DNA of 64,000 nucleotides from Paenibacillus melissococcoides (GCA_944800085.1 CALYLO010000005.1:434001-498000); one strand, 5' to 3'; counted from the first letter of the stretch, positions 1 to 9,356 are shown. Numbers and translations: made by a program. The notes: generated by a model from the sequence alone, not told the origin.

Positions 1-766
1 CGATCCGTCCCGGCTTCCCCTGCACCTTCGCCGCCAGCTTCTCGGCCTGCGCCCGGTCGGTGATCCGCTCGCCCTGCCATAGACCCTGGTATGTGCCATC
101 CCCTTGAGAGAAATGGCCTTCGACCTCGAAATAAGTTAACGAAGTAAAGGCTTCAATTTGCTTCTGCCGTTCATAGATAAGCGCCAATACAGGCGTTTGC
201 ACTCGGCCTACGGACAGCAGCACGTTGTGCTTCGTCGTGAACGCGCGCGACCCGTTCATGCCAATCAGCCAATCCGCTTCGCTGCGGGCGCTCGCCGCTT
301 TGGTCAGATTGTCATATTCCGATCCGTCCTTCAGTTCGGCGAAGCCCCGCCGAATCGTTTCCGGGGTCAGATCGGATATCCAGAGCCGCTTCACCGGATG
401 CTTTAATTTCAAATAACGCTGGATGAGCGAAAAGATATATTGTCCTTCCCTTCCGGCGTCGCAAGCGTTGACCAGCAGATTGCTGCGCTTGGCCAGCTCG
501 GCGATGACCTTCAATTGCTCCTTCGTCTTGCGGTATGCGATCAGCTTGAAGTCGCCGGGTATAATCGGAAGGTCGTTGATATTCCATTTCTTATACTTCA
601 TATCATAAGCTTCCGGCTCGGCGAGCCCGACCAAATGCCCGATCGCCCACGTAATGATATAATTGTCCCCTTCCAGATAGGAACGGTGATTTTTGGCTTT
701 CGGTTCTATGGCGGCAGCGATATTCCGTCCCATATCCGGCTTCTCCGCAATAATCAGCGTCTTCAT
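1..766 (-). CDS. topB: DNA topoisomerase III, N-terminal part (cut by window edge)
   Basis: Type IA topoisomerase that decatenates and relaxes DNA by single-strand passage. About 255 codons are visible. The protein opens with MKTLIIAEKPDMGRNIA, the Toprim start with its catalytic Glu, and continues through DAGREGQ, the Toprim acidic motif. The segment SVGRVQTPVLALI near residue 215 is conserved next to the active site. The active-site Tyr region lies beyond the left edge. The ATG at 766 follows a GGGGGGAG ribosome site. It is the last gene of a minus-strand stretch and is separated from gltD by a hairpin at 799-824. TopB rather than TopA is inferred from the sequence start and the KYKKW and LTPETIR segments. 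Confidence 0.92.
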   Translation of the reverse strand, partial: MKTLIIAEKPDMGRNIAAAIEPKAKNHRSYLEGDNYIITWAIGHLVGLAEPEAYDMKYKKWNINDLPIIPGDFKLIAYRKTKEQLKVIAELAKRSNLLVNACDAGREGQYIFSLIQRYLKLKHPVKRLWISDLTPETIRRGFAELKDGSEYDNLTKAASARSEADWLIGMNGSRAFTTKHNVLLSVGRVQTPVLALIYERQKQIEAFTSLTYFEVEGHFSQGDGTYQGLWQGERITDRAQAEKLAAKVQGKPGRI

Positions 767-798
767 CTGCTCCCCCCGTCTCTCTGGCGAACGACAGA

Positions 799-824
799 AA
801 GCCGCGCTATGGATAGCGCAGCTT
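799..824 (-). terminator. Hairpin after gltD
   Basis: A 12-bp inverted repeat, AAGCYGCGCTAT around a 2-nt loop, ends in TTTCTGTCG on the minus strand. It lies between the gltD stop and the topB start. The uridine tract is short, so termination may be partial. Confidence 0.45.
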
Positions 825-854
825 CTTGCGGCGTTCTCTTCTATTTATTATTCC

Positions 855-2348
855 TCATTCCGGGCAGGATGACAAGTCATTCGCAAGATACCTGTGCACT
901 TCGCGGGCCGCTTCCCGTCCCTCGTGGATGGCCCAGACGACCAAGCTCTGTCCGCGCCGCATATCTCCGGCGGCAAAGACATTGCGAATCTTCGTTCCGT
1001 ATTTGCCTCTGACCGCCCTCACGTTGGTATAGCGATCCGTGTCCAGCTCGAGCTGATCGATGAGCGTCGCCTCCGGGCCGTCGAAGCCGACCGCAATAAT
1101 CACGAGCTGCGCCGGATAGACCCGCTCCGTTCCCGGGATCGGCCGATACGTCTTCCGTCCCTGCTCGTCGACGATCCGCTCAATCTGAACCGTGTGCAGT
1201 TCCTTCACGCGCCCTTCCTCGTCGCCCACAAAGCGCGTCGTCATGATGGAAAACTCGCGCGGATCGCGTCCGTATAAGGCCTTCGCTTCCTGGTGCGCAT
1301 AATCGAGCGTATACACATTCGGGAACTGCGGCCAAGGATTGGCGGCCTCGTCGCGCACGGCCGGCGCCTGCGGACGCGTGCCGAATTGCGTGATGCTGCG
1401 GCACCCGTGGCGCAGCGCGGTCGCTACACAGTCGGTCCCCGTGTCGCCGCCGCCGATGACGATGACATCCTTGCCTGCCGCCGATACGTAGCTGCCGTCC
1501 TCCAGGCCGGAGTTGAGATAGCTCTTAATCGTTCCGTTCAAATAGTCCATCGCATAGTGAATGCCTTCCAGTCCGCTGCCTTCGATGACGAACTCGCGCG
1601 GCTTCGTCGCCCCGGCGCACAGGACGACGGCATCATACTGATCGACCAGCTCGCGGGCCGGAATATCGGTTCCGATCTCGATATTCGTCACGAAGCGGAT
1701 CCCTTCCTCGGCGAGCAGCCGCACCCGCCGCTCCACCACTTCCTTGTCCAGCTTCATCGTCGGAATGCCGTACGTAAGCAGGCCGCCGATGCGATCGTCG
1801 CGCTCATATACCGTGACGGAATGTCCGGCTTGATTAAGCTCATCCGCGCAAGCCTGTCCCGCCGGTCCCGATCCGACGACCGCGACCCGCTTGCCGGTCC
1901 GGCGCTGCGGAGGCTTCGCCGTCACCCAGCCTTCGCGGAAGCCGCGTTCGATAATCTCTTCCTCGATCGACTTGATCGTGACCGGCTCGCCGATGAGCCC
2001 GACAGTACACGATCCTTCGCAGGGCGCCGGACAGACCCTTCCCGTAAATTCGGGGAAGTTATTCGTGGCCTCCAGCCGTTCGAGCGCTTCCCGCCACAGC
2101 CCGCGGTACACGAGATGATTCCATTCCGGAATCAGATTGTTCACCGGGCAGCCGGAGGTGCCGGAGGCCAGCTCCATCCCCGTATGGCAATAGGGCGTGC
2201 CGCAATCCATGCAGCGGGACGCCTGGGTCCGCAGCTCCTCTTCGGTCAACTGAAGATGGAATTCCTTCCAATCCAGCACCCGTTCAGCCGGGTCCCGTTC
2301 CGCTTGTATTTGTCGAGAATATTCCATAAATCCGGTCGGCGTTGACAT
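855..2348 (-). CDS. gltD: Glutamate synthase small subunit (NADPH GOGAT beta chain)
   Basis: FAD- and NADPH-binding, iron-sulfur subunit that passes electrons from NADPH to the large GOGAT subunit for glutamate synthesis in the cytosol. It has 497 residues from the ATG at 2348, preceded by GGAGGAG; upstream in-frame codons lack such a site. The N-terminal cysteine clusters CMDCGTPYC and CPAPCEGSC bind the 4Fe-4S centres. VAVVGSGPAGQACA is the FAD dinucleotide fold, and VIVIGGGDTGTDC is the second (NADPH) Rossmann motif. AAGDMRRGQSLVVWAI is the conserved C-terminal FAD segment. No large-subunit gene (gltA/gltB) is adjacent, so the partner must be encoded elsewhere, or this is one of the stand-alone GltD-like oxidoreductases. 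Confidence 0.93.
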   Translation of the reverse strand: MSTPTGFMEYSRQIQAERDPAERVLDWKEFHLQLTEEELRTQASRCMDCGTPYCHTGMELASGTSGCPVNNLIPEWNHLVYRGLWREALERLEATNNFPEFTGRVCPAPCEGSCTVGLIGEPVTIKSIEEEIIERGFREGWVTAKPPQRRTGKRVAVVGSGPAGQACADELNQAGHSVTVYERDDRIGGLLTYGIPTMKLDKEVVERRVRLLAEEGIRFVTNIEIGTDIPARELVDQYDAVVLCAGATKPREFVIEGSGLEGIHYAMDYLNGTIKSYLNSGLEDGSYVSAAGKDVIVIGGGDTGTDCVATALRHGCRSITQFGTRPQAPAVRDEAANPWPQFPNVYTLDYAHQEAKALYGRDPREFSIMTTRFVGDEEGRVKELHTVQIERIVDEQGRKTYRPIPGTERVYPAQLVIIAVGFDGPEATLIDQLELDTDRYTNVRAVRGKYGTKIRNVFAAGDMRRGQSLVVWAIHEGREAAREVHRYLANDLSSCPE

Positions 2349-2559
2349 GCTGACTCCTCCATCCGTTCGCGTAGCAATCGCGAAGCCTGTTCGCAATTGT
2401 GCCGATTGATGACATGTCCGGACATCGGACGTTCCGGCATGTTTGTGCCAATGATCGTACCTTAAACGATGTCCCGGAACATATGGAGTCTATCACGAAT
2501 GATTTGCATTTCAATACATATGGAAATGGCTGCTGCCCGCTTGCGAGGCTGGTCTCGCG

Positions 2560-3048
2560 TCACGCTTCCTTCCGGACGTAGGTCTGGAAGCGGTGCGGAT
2601 ACCGGTTCTTCTCGTCGACCGGTCCCTCGGTTTCCCCCGCCAGTTCCCAGAGCGACTCGTCATACGGCGGAAAATATTCGTCGCCCTCGAATTCGGCGTC
2701 AATCCGCGTCACCAGCAGCTTGTCCGCATATGGAAGGAATTCGCGGTAAATTTGAGCGCCGCCCATCACCATCATTTCCTCCTTCGCCGCCAGCGGCAGC
2801 ACGGACTCGATATTGTGCATGACTTCGGCATCGGGCACGGTCCAGTCCGGGTTGCGGGTCAGCACAATATTGCGCCGGTTCGGCAGCGCCTTCCCCAGCG
2901 ATTCATACGTCTTGCGCCCCATGACGACCGTCTTCCCCTGCGTCATCGCCTTGAAATAACCCATATCGCTTGGCAGCCGCCATGGCATCCCGTTGTCCTT
3001 GCCAATGAGACGGCGCTTGTCCATCGCCCAGATCATCGTAACCGGCAT
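2560..3048 (-). CDS. folA: Dihydrofolate reductase
   Basis: Reduces dihydrofolate to tetrahydrofolate with NADPH, regenerating the cofactor oxidised by thymidylate synthase. It has 162 residues, the normal size. MIWAMDKRRLIGKDNGMPWRLP carries the family substrate-site start, with the acidic residue in LPSDM. VVMGRKTYES and VMGGAQIYREF are the two NADPH-binding motifs. The ATG at 3048 follows AAGGGAGG. It lies 29 bp behind thyA in the same direction, the classical thyA-folA operon, and probably has no promoter of its own. Confidence 0.96.
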   Translation of the reverse strand: MPVTMIWAMDKRRLIGKDNGMPWRLPSDMGYFKAMTQGKTVVMGRKTYESLGKALPNRRNIVLTRNPDWTVPDAEVMHNIESVLPLAAKEEMMVMGGAQIYREFLPYADKLLVTRIDAEFEGDEYFPPYDESLWELAGETEGPVDEKNRYPHRFQTYVRKEA

Positions 3049-3077
3049 CGCGATGCGCCTCCCTTCTGTCCCAAATC

Positions 3078-3872
3078 CTATACCGCAACCGGCGCCTTAA
3101 TCGTCGGATGATGCTGATAATCCACGAAATCGAAATCGTCGAACCGGTAATCGAAAATCGAATCCGGCTTGCGCTTGATAACCAGCTTCGGAAGCGGGAG
3201 CGGCTCCCGCTCCAACTGGGTCTTCACCTGCTCCAGATGGTTCGAGTAAATATGAACGTCGCCGCCGCTCCAGATAAATTCTCCGACCTCCAGGCCGCAT
3301 TGCTGGGCCACCATATGCGTAAGCAGCGAATAGCTGGCGATATTGAACGGCAGCCCGAGGAACGTATCCACCGAACGCATGTTGAGCAGACAGCTCAGCT
3401 TGCCGCCGGCGACATAAAATTGGAACGAGTAATGGCATGGCGGCAGCTTCATCTGATCGACCTCGCCGACATTCCAGGCGGAGACGAGCAATCGGCGCGA
3501 ATCCGGATTCGTCTTAATCTGCTCGATCACATTCGCAATCTGGTCGATCGTGCGTCCGTCCTTGGTCTCCCAGGCGCGCCACTGCGATCCGTATACCGGT
3601 CCCAGGTCGCCATTTTCATCCGCCCATTCGTCCCAGATGCGGACGCCGTTTTCCTTCAAATAACGAATATTCGTATCTCCGCTTAAAAACCAGAGCAGCT
3701 CATGTATGATCGATTTCAGGTGCAGCCGCTTCGTCGTGACAAGCGGGAAGCCTTCGGCCAGATCGAAGCGAAGCTGACGCCCGAACACGGACAAGGTGCC
3801 GGTTCCGGTCCGATCCTCCTTCTTCACCCCGTGATCCAGAATGTCCTGCAATAACGCCAGATATGACTTCAT
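3078..3872 (-). CDS. thyA: Thymidylate synthase
   Basis: Methylates dUMP to dTMP with methylene-tetrahydrofolate. From the ATG at 3872 it has 264 residues, the length of the typical ThyA protein; the start MKSYLALLQDIL matches the family start and the longer frame to 3962 does not. The catalytic cysteine lies in LPPCHYSFQFYV. RSVDTFLGLPFNIASY is the folate/dUMP signature, and DRTGTGTLSVFG is the N-terminal phosphate-binding loop. It is the first gene of thyA-folA, with a candidate promoter at 3928-3956. Confidence 0.97.
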   Translation of the reverse strand: MKSYLALLQDILDHGVKKEDRTGTGTLSVFGRQLRFDLAEGFPLVTTKRLHLKSIIHELLWFLSGDTNIRYLKENGVRIWDEWADENGDLGPVYGSQWRAWETKDGRTIDQIANVIEQIKTNPDSRRLLVSAWNVGEVDQMKLPPCHYSFQFYVAGGKLSCLLNMRSVDTFLGLPFNIASYSLLTHMVAQQCGLEVGEFIWSGGDVHIYSNHLEQVKTQLEREPLPLPKLVIKRKPDSIFDYRFDDFDFVDYQHHPTIKAPVAV

Positions 3873-3927
3873 TTCAACCACTCTCTTTCTACCGTGCTGA
3901 TGTGTATCCTTCATAGTGTACCATCCC

Positions 3928-3956
3928 CTTATATCGTGGGCAATCCAGATTCGCAA
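3928..3956 (-). promoter_or_regulatory. Candidate promoter of thyA-folA
   Basis: On the minus strand TTGCGA and TATAAG are separated by 17 nt, about 55 nt upstream of the thyA start. It faces away from the nnrD promoter. Confidence 0.5.
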
Positions 3957-4033
3957 AATCAAATCCCGGTTCGAAGATGATCAAGATAATAAGAACAATA
4001 GGGATAGTGGAGACAATAAAGCCAGCGCTGAAA

Positions 4034-4042
4034 TGATATAAT
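4034..4042 (+). promoter_or_regulatory. Extended -10 element upstream of nnrD
   Basis: TGATATAAT is an extended -10 hexamer 42 nt before the nnrD ATG. No good -35 box is present, as is usual for this promoter type. Confidence 0.45.
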
Positions 4043-4083
4043 GGAAGAAAATGATTATGAGGGAAAGAGAAAAGGTGAGGTTC

Positions 4084-5625
4084 ATGTATATCGTAACTTC
4101 GGCGGAAATGCGCGCTCTCGATGAGTACGCCATTCATACCATCGGCATTCCCGCAGCGGTGCTTATGGAAAACGCGGGCCGGGCCGTTGCGGAGGAGGTT
4201 GCCAAGCTATCATCCGAGCTTGGCGATCTGGGAGCGAGCAAGCCGTGGCTTATCCTTGTCGGCAAAGGCAACAACGGCGGCGACGGCATTGTCGCGGCGC
4301 GGCATCTCAAGGAAATGGGCGTGTCAGCCGAACTGCTGTATGCGGCGGATCCGGCGAAGCTAACATCCGATGCCGCGCTGCAGCGCGATATTGCCGTCAG
4401 GATGGGCATTGCCGCTTCCCTCTATGGGACGGGCAGCATCCGGTGGGAGGAGTATGCGGGGATTGTCGACGCGCTCCTTGGCACGGGAACGGCCGGGGCT
4501 CCGCGCGAGCCGTACGCCTCGATAATCCGGGAAGCGAACGCCAGCGGACTGCCTCTCGTCGCCGTCGATATCCCAAGCGGTATCGATGCAGATACAGGGG
4601 AGGCTCATGATCCATCCATTCATGCGGATATGACCGTAGCCCTCGCTTTTCTCAAACGCGGGCTGACGCAATATCCGGGCGCGGAACGGGCAGGCCGCGT
4701 CGTTGTCCGTTCGATCGGCATCCCCGCCGGGCTGGCCGAGAAGGAAGGCATTCGGACCTTGTGGACCAATGAAGAGTTGTTCCTGCGGCGCTTCGGGCTG
4801 ACGCTGCCGTTGACGCGCAGGGCGGATACGCATAAAGGCACGTATGGCCACGTGCTGGTGGCGGCCGGCACCCGGCAATATAGCGGCGCCGGGCTGCTGG
4901 CCTCCGCCGCGGCGCTCCGTTCCGGAGCCGGACTCGTAAGCTGGGCGCTGCCGGAACGGCTATTGGATCCGATGATTGGGCGGCTCCCGGAAGCGATGCT
5001 GCACGGCATGCCCGACGGCGGACGCGGCGACTGGGCGGCCGTGCCGCCCGAGGCGGTGTTGCGGCTCGCGGCTGACAAGAAGGCGCTGGCGATCGGCCCG
5101 GGAATGGGCCGCTTCGCCGGCGACGGCGCCTGGCTGCGCGAGATCTGGGCGGCCGCGCCATGCCCGCTCGTCGCCGATGCGGATGCGCTCAACATGATCG
5201 CGGAGGCGGGCGGCCTCGATGCATGGCCGCAGCGGGACGGCGCCGCGATCCTGACGCCGCATCCGGGCGAGATGGCGCGCCTGACGGGCCTCGACACGCG
5301 CGAAGTGCAGCGCGACCGCACCGGCCTGGCGCGCCGCTATGCCGTCCAGCACGGCGTGACGCTCGTGCTGAAGGGCGCCCGCACCGTAACCGCCACCCCC
5401 GCCGGGGACGTGTACGTGAACGCGTCCGGCAACCCGGGGATGGCTACCGGAGGCGCGGGCGACGCGCTGGCAGGCCTGATCGCCGGCCTGCTCGCGCAAG
5501 GGTACGACGCCGGCCTTGCCGCGGCCCTCGGCGTCTATCTTCACGGCCTTGCCGGCGACCGCGCCGCCGCAAGCCGTCCCTTCCCCGGCTCGCTGATCGC
5601 CGGGGATATGATCAATTGCCTGTAG
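4084..5625 (+). CDS. nnrD: Bifunctional NAD(P)HX epimerase / ADP-dependent NAD(P)HX dehydratase
   Basis: Repairs hydrated NADH and NADPH: the N-terminal YjeF_N domain epimerises the S/R forms and the C-terminal ribokinase-like domain dehydrates the S form using ADP. It has 513 residues from the ATG at 4084, chosen because AAGGTGAGG precedes it and MYIVTSAEM matches the family start. VGKGNNGGDG (about residue 60) marks the epimerase. HKGTYGHVLV, LTPHPGEMARL and GNPGMATGGAGDALAG mark the dehydratase, the last being the ADP/catalytic-Asp loop. The C-terminal half is very GC-rich. The stop overlaps the convergent hutI stop by 14 bp, with no terminator between them. Older annotations call this YjeF/YxkO. 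Confidence 0.94.
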   Translation: MYIVTSAEMRALDEYAIHTIGIPAAVLMENAGRAVAEEVAKLSSELGDLGASKPWLILVGKGNNGGDGIVAARHLKEMGVSAELLYAADPAKLTSDAALQRDIAVRMGIAASLYGTGSIRWEEYAGIVDALLGTGTAGAPREPYASIIREANASGLPLVAVDIPSGIDADTGEAHDPSIHADMTVALAFLKRGLTQYPGAERAGRVVVRSIGIPAGLAEKEGIRTLWTNEELFLRRFGLTLPLTRRADTHKGTYGHVLVAAGTRQYSGAGLLASAAALRSGAGLVSWALPERLLDPMIGRLPEAMLHGMPDGGRGDWAAVPPEAVLRLAADKKALAIGPGMGRFAGDGAWLREIWAAAPCPLVADADALNMIAEAGGLDAWPQRDGAAILTPHPGEMARLTGLDTREVQRDRTGLARRYAVQHGVTLVLKGARTVTATPAGDVYVNASGNPGMATGGAGDALAGLIAGLLAQGYDAGLAAALGVYLHGLAGDRAAASRPFPGSLIAGDMINCL

Positions 5626-6889
5626 ACACGACGACGTTCCCCCGTTTGAACACGGTATGAACATGGTTGATTCCGAAGTGATACGGCAAGTAGGCCAGGT
5701 TATCGGCCTTGAAAATAACGAGGTCCGCCTGCTTGCCGGGTTCCAGGCTCCCTACGGCATCGGCTCTCCCGATCGCATGAGCCGCATTGATGGTTACGGC
5801 CGTCAGCACTTCCTCGGGGGTCATGCCCAAGTTCAGACAGCCCAAGGTCATGACAAGCTGGATCGATTCCGTCGGCGAGCTTCCCGGATTATAGTCCGTG
5901 GACAGGGCTACGGCGAGCCCCATCTCGATCATGGCGCGGGCCCGGGCGTGATGCGTCAGCCTCAGATTGAAGGAAGTGGCAGGCAGACAGACGGCCACGA
6001 CGCCCGCCTGACGCATCGCTTCCAAGCCTTCATCCGAGGCGGCAATCAGATGCTCGGCGGAAATGCAGCCCAGCTTGCCGGCCAACTGCGCGCCTCCGAT
6101 CGGCTCGATTTCGTCGGCATGAATTTTGAGGCCGAAGCCCAGCTCCTTGGCGGCGAGCAGGATCTGCTCCGATTCTTCCACGGAAAATACGCCGTGCTCG
6201 CAAAACACATCGCAAAATTCGGCCAGCCCTTGCCGCTTCACCTCCGGCAGCATCTGTTCGGTAACCACCTTCACAAAGTCTCCGGAGCGGCCTTTATATT
6301 CTTCCGGCACCACATGGGCTCCCATAAACGTAGATACCAAATCGACCGGATGCTCCCGGTTCAACCGGTGAGCGACCCGGAGCTGCTTCAGCTCGTCCTC
6401 CAGCGTCAGCCCGTAGCCGCTCTTCACTTCCGCCGTCGTCACGCCGAAGGAGAGCATGATATCCAGGCTCGCTTTCGCTTTCGCGTACAATTCCTCTTCC
6501 GTTGCCTGGCGGGTGGCTCGCACCGTGCTCAAAATCCCGCCGCCCTGAGCCAATATTTCCAAATAAGAAACGCCCTTCAGCTTCAGCTCCAGCTCATGCT
6601 CGCGTGAGCCGCCGTGTACCAGATGGGTATGCGGGTCGATGAGCCCCGGCGTAACCAGCAAGCCCTGGGCATCATGCTTGCGCTCGATCGGCAGGCAGGC
6701 GATATGCGCCATCACCTCGTCTTCCGGTCCCGCCGCAACGATGAGGCCGTCCCGGATCGCGACGGCGCCTCCGCGCACGGATCCGACCTCTGACATTTCA
6801 CGGCCTGTGCGCGGTCCCCGGCTCCCTTGCATTGTGATAAGCGTTCCAATGTTGTGGATCAACAGGTCTATTCGATTCTGTTCCATCAT
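5612..6889 (-). CDS. hutI: Imidazolonepropionase
   Basis: Third enzyme of histidine degradation: hydrolyses 4-imidazolone-5-propionate to N-formimino-glutamate. It has 425 residues from the ATG at 6889; a second ATG follows directly at 6886 and either may be used behind AGAGGGGG. The metal-binding DPHTHLVHGG, the KSGYGLT loop, KIHADEI and STDYNPGS motifs of the cyclic amidohydrolase fold are all present. It is the last hut gene seen, 52 bp behind hutU; no hutG (formiminoglutamase) or permease gene follows, since the next gene is the convergent nnrD. Confidence 0.96.
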   Translation of the reverse strand: MMEQNRIDLLIHNIGTLITMQGSRGPRTGREMSEVGSVRGGAVAIRDGLIVAAGPEDEVMAHIACLPIERKHDAQGLLVTPGLIDPHTHLVHGGSREHELELKLKGVSYLEILAQGGGILSTVRATRQATEEELYAKAKASLDIMLSFGVTTAEVKSGYGLTLEDELKQLRVAHRLNREHPVDLVSTFMGAHVVPEEYKGRSGDFVKVVTEQMLPEVKRQGLAEFCDVFCEHGVFSVEESEQILLAAKELGFGLKIHADEIEPIGGAQLAGKLGCISAEHLIAASDEGLEAMRQAGVVAVCLPATSFNLRLTHHARARAMIEMGLAVALSTDYNPGSSPTESIQLVMTLGCLNLGMTPEEVLTAVTINAAHAIGRADAVGSLEPGKQADLVIFKADNLAYLPYHFGINHVHTVFKRGNVVVSTGN

Positions 6890-6941
6890 GGGTCCCCCTC
6901 TCAAAGGCAGCAAGCCCGGCCGGGCTTGCTGCCTGTCATCG

Positions 6942-8606
6942 TTATATGCCCAGCATCGGCACGCGGACTCCGCGATTCTTCGCCGTCTGAATCGCAAGCT
7001 CATAACCGGCGTCGGCATGACGGATAATGCCCATGCCCGGGTCTGTATTCAAGACGCGGGCCAGCTTCTCGTCCGCTTCGGCTGAACCGTCCGCGACGAC
7101 GACCATGCCCGCATGCAGGGAATACCCCATGCCGACGCCGCCGCCGTGGTGAACGGATACCCAGCTCGCGCCGGAAGCCGTATTCACCAGCGCGTTCAAT
7201 ATCGCCCAGTCGGCGACCACATCGCTGCCGTCCTTCATCGCTTCCGTCTCGCGGTTCGGCGATGCGACCGAGCCGCAATCGAGATGGTCGCGGCCAATGA
7301 CGATCGGGGCGGTAATTTCCCCTCGGCGCACCATCTCGTTGATGGCCAAGCCCATCTTGGCCCGTTCTCCATAGCCGAGCCAGCAAATGCGGGCAGGCAA
7401 GCCCTGGAACGCGACCTTCTCCCTGGCCATCTTGATCCACTTGCAGAGATGAGTATTTTCCGGGAACAGCTTCAAGATATGCTCATCCGTCTTATAAATA
7501 TCGTCCGGATCTCCGGACAAGGCCGCCCAGCGGAACGGGCCCTTCCCCTCGCAGAAGAGCGGACGAATATAGGCCGGAACGAAGCCCGGGAACTGAAACG
7601 CTTCCTTCACCCCTTCATCGAAGGCCGCTTGGCGGATATTATTGCCGTAGTCGAATACAATCGCGCCCATTTTCTGAAGATCGAGCATCGCCTGGACATG
7701 GGCCGCCATCGACTTTTTGGACAGCTTCACATAATGCGCCGGATCGGCCGCGCGCAGTTCAGCTGCCGCTTCCAGCGAATAGCCTGCCGGCACATAGCCG
7801 TTAAGCGGATCGTGGGCCGACGTCTGATCGGTGACGAAATCAGGTCGAATCCCCCGCCGCACCATTTCCGGGAACACCTCCGCCGCATTGCCCACCAGGC
7901 CGATCGAGAGCGCTCTTCCCTCCTCCTTCGCAGCCTCCGCCAGCTTCAACGCTTCATCCAGATCGCGAACCATCATGTCGCAATATTTCGTATCGATTCT
8001 GCGCTGGATCCGGGACGGATCGACCTCCACTCCAATCATGACGCCGTCGTTCATCGTAACGGCGAGCGGCTGGGCTCCTCCCATGCCGCCGAGTCCGGCC
8101 GTTAACGTCAGCGTTCCTCGCAGGGTGCCTCCTCTATGCTGGCGGGCCGCCTCGGCGAAGGTCTCATACGTTCCTTGCAAAATGCCCTGCGTCCCGATAT
8201 AAATCCAGCTCCCGGCCGTCATTTGCCCGTACATCATCAATCCCTGCTTATCCAGCTCGTGGAACGTATCCCAATTGGCATAGGCAGGCACGATCACCGA
8301 ATTGGAGATGAGAACCCGCGGCGCATGCGTGTGCGTCCGGAACATGCCGACCGGCTTGCCTGATTGCACCAGCAGCGTTTCATCCGCTTCCAGGTTCGTC
8401 AGACATTCCACGATTTTGTCGAAACATTCCCAATTCCTTGCCGCCTTGCCGATACCGCCATAGACGACCAGATCGTCCGGCCGTTCGGCCACGTCGGGAT
8501 CCAGATTGTTCATAAGCATCCGCAGGACCGCTTCCTGCTGCCAGCCTTTCGCCGTCAGTTCCGTTCCATGTGCCGCTCTGATGATACGCTTGGTCGTTTG
8601 CTTCAC
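6942..8606 (-). CDS. hutU: Urocanate hydratase
   Basis: Second enzyme of histidine degradation: hydrates urocanate to imidazolonepropionate using tightly bound NAD as electrophile. It has 554 residues when started at the GTG at 8606, which has AAGGAG 9 nt upstream and gives the normal family length. Landmarks are AAHGTELTAKGW near the start, GLGGMGGAQPLAVTMN (NAD site) and RDHLDCGSVASP, plus HHGGGVGMGYS near the end. It lies 155 bp behind hutP with no clear terminator between. Confidence 0.97.
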   Translation of the reverse strand: MKQTTKRIIRAAHGTELTAKGWQQEAVLRMLMNNLDPDVAERPDDLVVYGGIGKAARNWECFDKIVECLTNLEADETLLVQSGKPVGMFRTHTHAPRVLISNSVIVPAYANWDTFHELDKQGLMMYGQMTAGSWIYIGTQGILQGTYETFAEAARQHRGGTLRGTLTLTAGLGGMGGAQPLAVTMNDGVMIGVEVDPSRIQRRIDTKYCDMMVRDLDEALKLAEAAKEEGRALSIGLVGNAAEVFPEMVRRGIRPDFVTDQTSAHDPLNGYVPAGYSLEAAAELRAADPAHYVKLSKKSMAAHVQAMLDLQKMGAIVFDYGNNIRQAAFDEGVKEAFQFPGFVPAYIRPLFCEGKGPFRWAALSGDPDDIYKTDEHILKLFPENTHLCKWIKMAREKVAFQGLPARICWLGYGERAKMGLAINEMVRRGEITAPIVIGRDHLDCGSVASPNRETEAMKDGSDVVADWAILNALVNTASGASWVSVHHGGGVGMGYSLHAGMVVVADGSAEADEKLARVLNTDPGMGIIRHADAGYELAIQTAKNRGVRVPMLGI

Positions 8607-8761
8607 AACTAGCCACTCCTTTTTAATCGGATCGACAAACCATAGCAAAGCCCGCTTCCATGTCCTCAAAACCTGCTCAAGAGAAAAGTGTCTGACTGAC
8701 TATCCCCCAGCGTGCGCAAAAGCTGCATGATATGAAGGCAGCGCTGCAAGATGACGCTGTC

Positions 8762-9238
8762 TTAAATGTGGTTGTACCCGAAACCGAGCACATCGTGCTC
8801 GAATCCTTTTTTCGGGGCGCCAATCGTGCCGTACACGCAGACGCTTAACCATTCCTCGGAATAGCCCGAAATGTCGACCGTCCCTCTCGTTATGCAAAAC
8901 GTTAAGCCAACCGTCCGCAAAATATCCCCGAATTGGACCGTTCCTCTTCCAATCCCCTGCAGCGCCTCGATGATGGCATGATATAAGGAATGAACTTCCC
9001 GATAGGAGTTCGGGTCAATCACTTTGTTCGATTTGGCGCTCGTTTCCATCGCGGTCACGACTTTGACCAGTTCCATGGCGCCGACCTTGCCGATCGTATA
9101 CCGGTAGCCTCTCTTTTTCATTTCTTGCTCAATTTCCGCGCCCGCTTCTTCGTTATGCAGCATGACCAAGAGCGAGGTCAGCTTGCCCATCGTATAATTG
9201 CCGCAGTCGAACCGCTTACCTTCATTCACGTTACTCAT
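8762..9238 (-). CDS. hutP: HutP, histidine-dependent antiterminator
   Basis: RNA-binding regulator that, with histidine and Mg2+, binds UAG-rich RNA and prevents termination in the hut leader. It has 158 residues from the ATG at 9238 (GGAAGG site 6 nt upstream; the TTG two codons earlier overlaps that site). Family segments include TMGKLTSLLVMLH, GTVQFGDILRTVGLTFC, RGTVDISGYSEEWL and a conserved C-terminal GAPKKGFEHDVLGFGYNHI. In B. subtilis hutP is the first gene, upstream of the attenuator. Here it is second, after hutH, so it lies downstream of the leader it should act on and HutP would amplify its own synthesis. Targets with ideal spacing are visible at 11109-11132 and 10955-10971. Confidence 0.95.
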   Translation of the reverse strand: MSNVNEGKRFDCGNYTMGKLTSLLVMLHNEEAGAEIEQEMKKRGYRYTIGKVGAMELVKVVTAMETSAKSNKVIDPNSYREVHSLYHAIIEALQGIGRGTVQFGDILRTVGLTFCITRGTVDISGYSEEWLSVCVYGTIGAPKKGFEHDVLGFGYNHI

Positions 9239-9292
9239 AGCCAACCTTCCTTCTTGACCAATAGCCCCGTATTTTGAAAAAATGATACCCGT

Positions 9293-9346
9293 CTAAAAGC
9301 TAAACTCGGGCCAGTTAGAGAAATGGAGCGCTGCATAAACTTGCAT
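9293..9346 (-). CDS. Possible 17-residue micro-ORF between hutH and hutP
   Basis: An AGGAGG site overlaps the hutH stop, and an ATG 6 nt further on opens a 17-codon frame, MQVYAALHFSNWPEFSF, ending in TAG at 9293. No homolog is recognised. It could be a coupling or leader peptide for hutP, or a decayed gene start. The ribosome site is the only positive evidence. Confidence 0.3.
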   Translation of the reverse strand: MQVYAALHFSNWPEFSF

Positions 9347-9356
9347 CCATGTCCTC

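Noticed and set aside
1293..2345. Long plus-strand open frame (350 codons)
   Set aside because: Lies antisense to gltD, Arg-rich and low-complexity, without a ribosome site; a reading shadow of GC-rich codons.
8607..8761. Second HutP-controlled terminator between hutP and hutU
   Set aside because: Only a weak GCTGC/GCAGC hairpin with four U and no UAG array was found.
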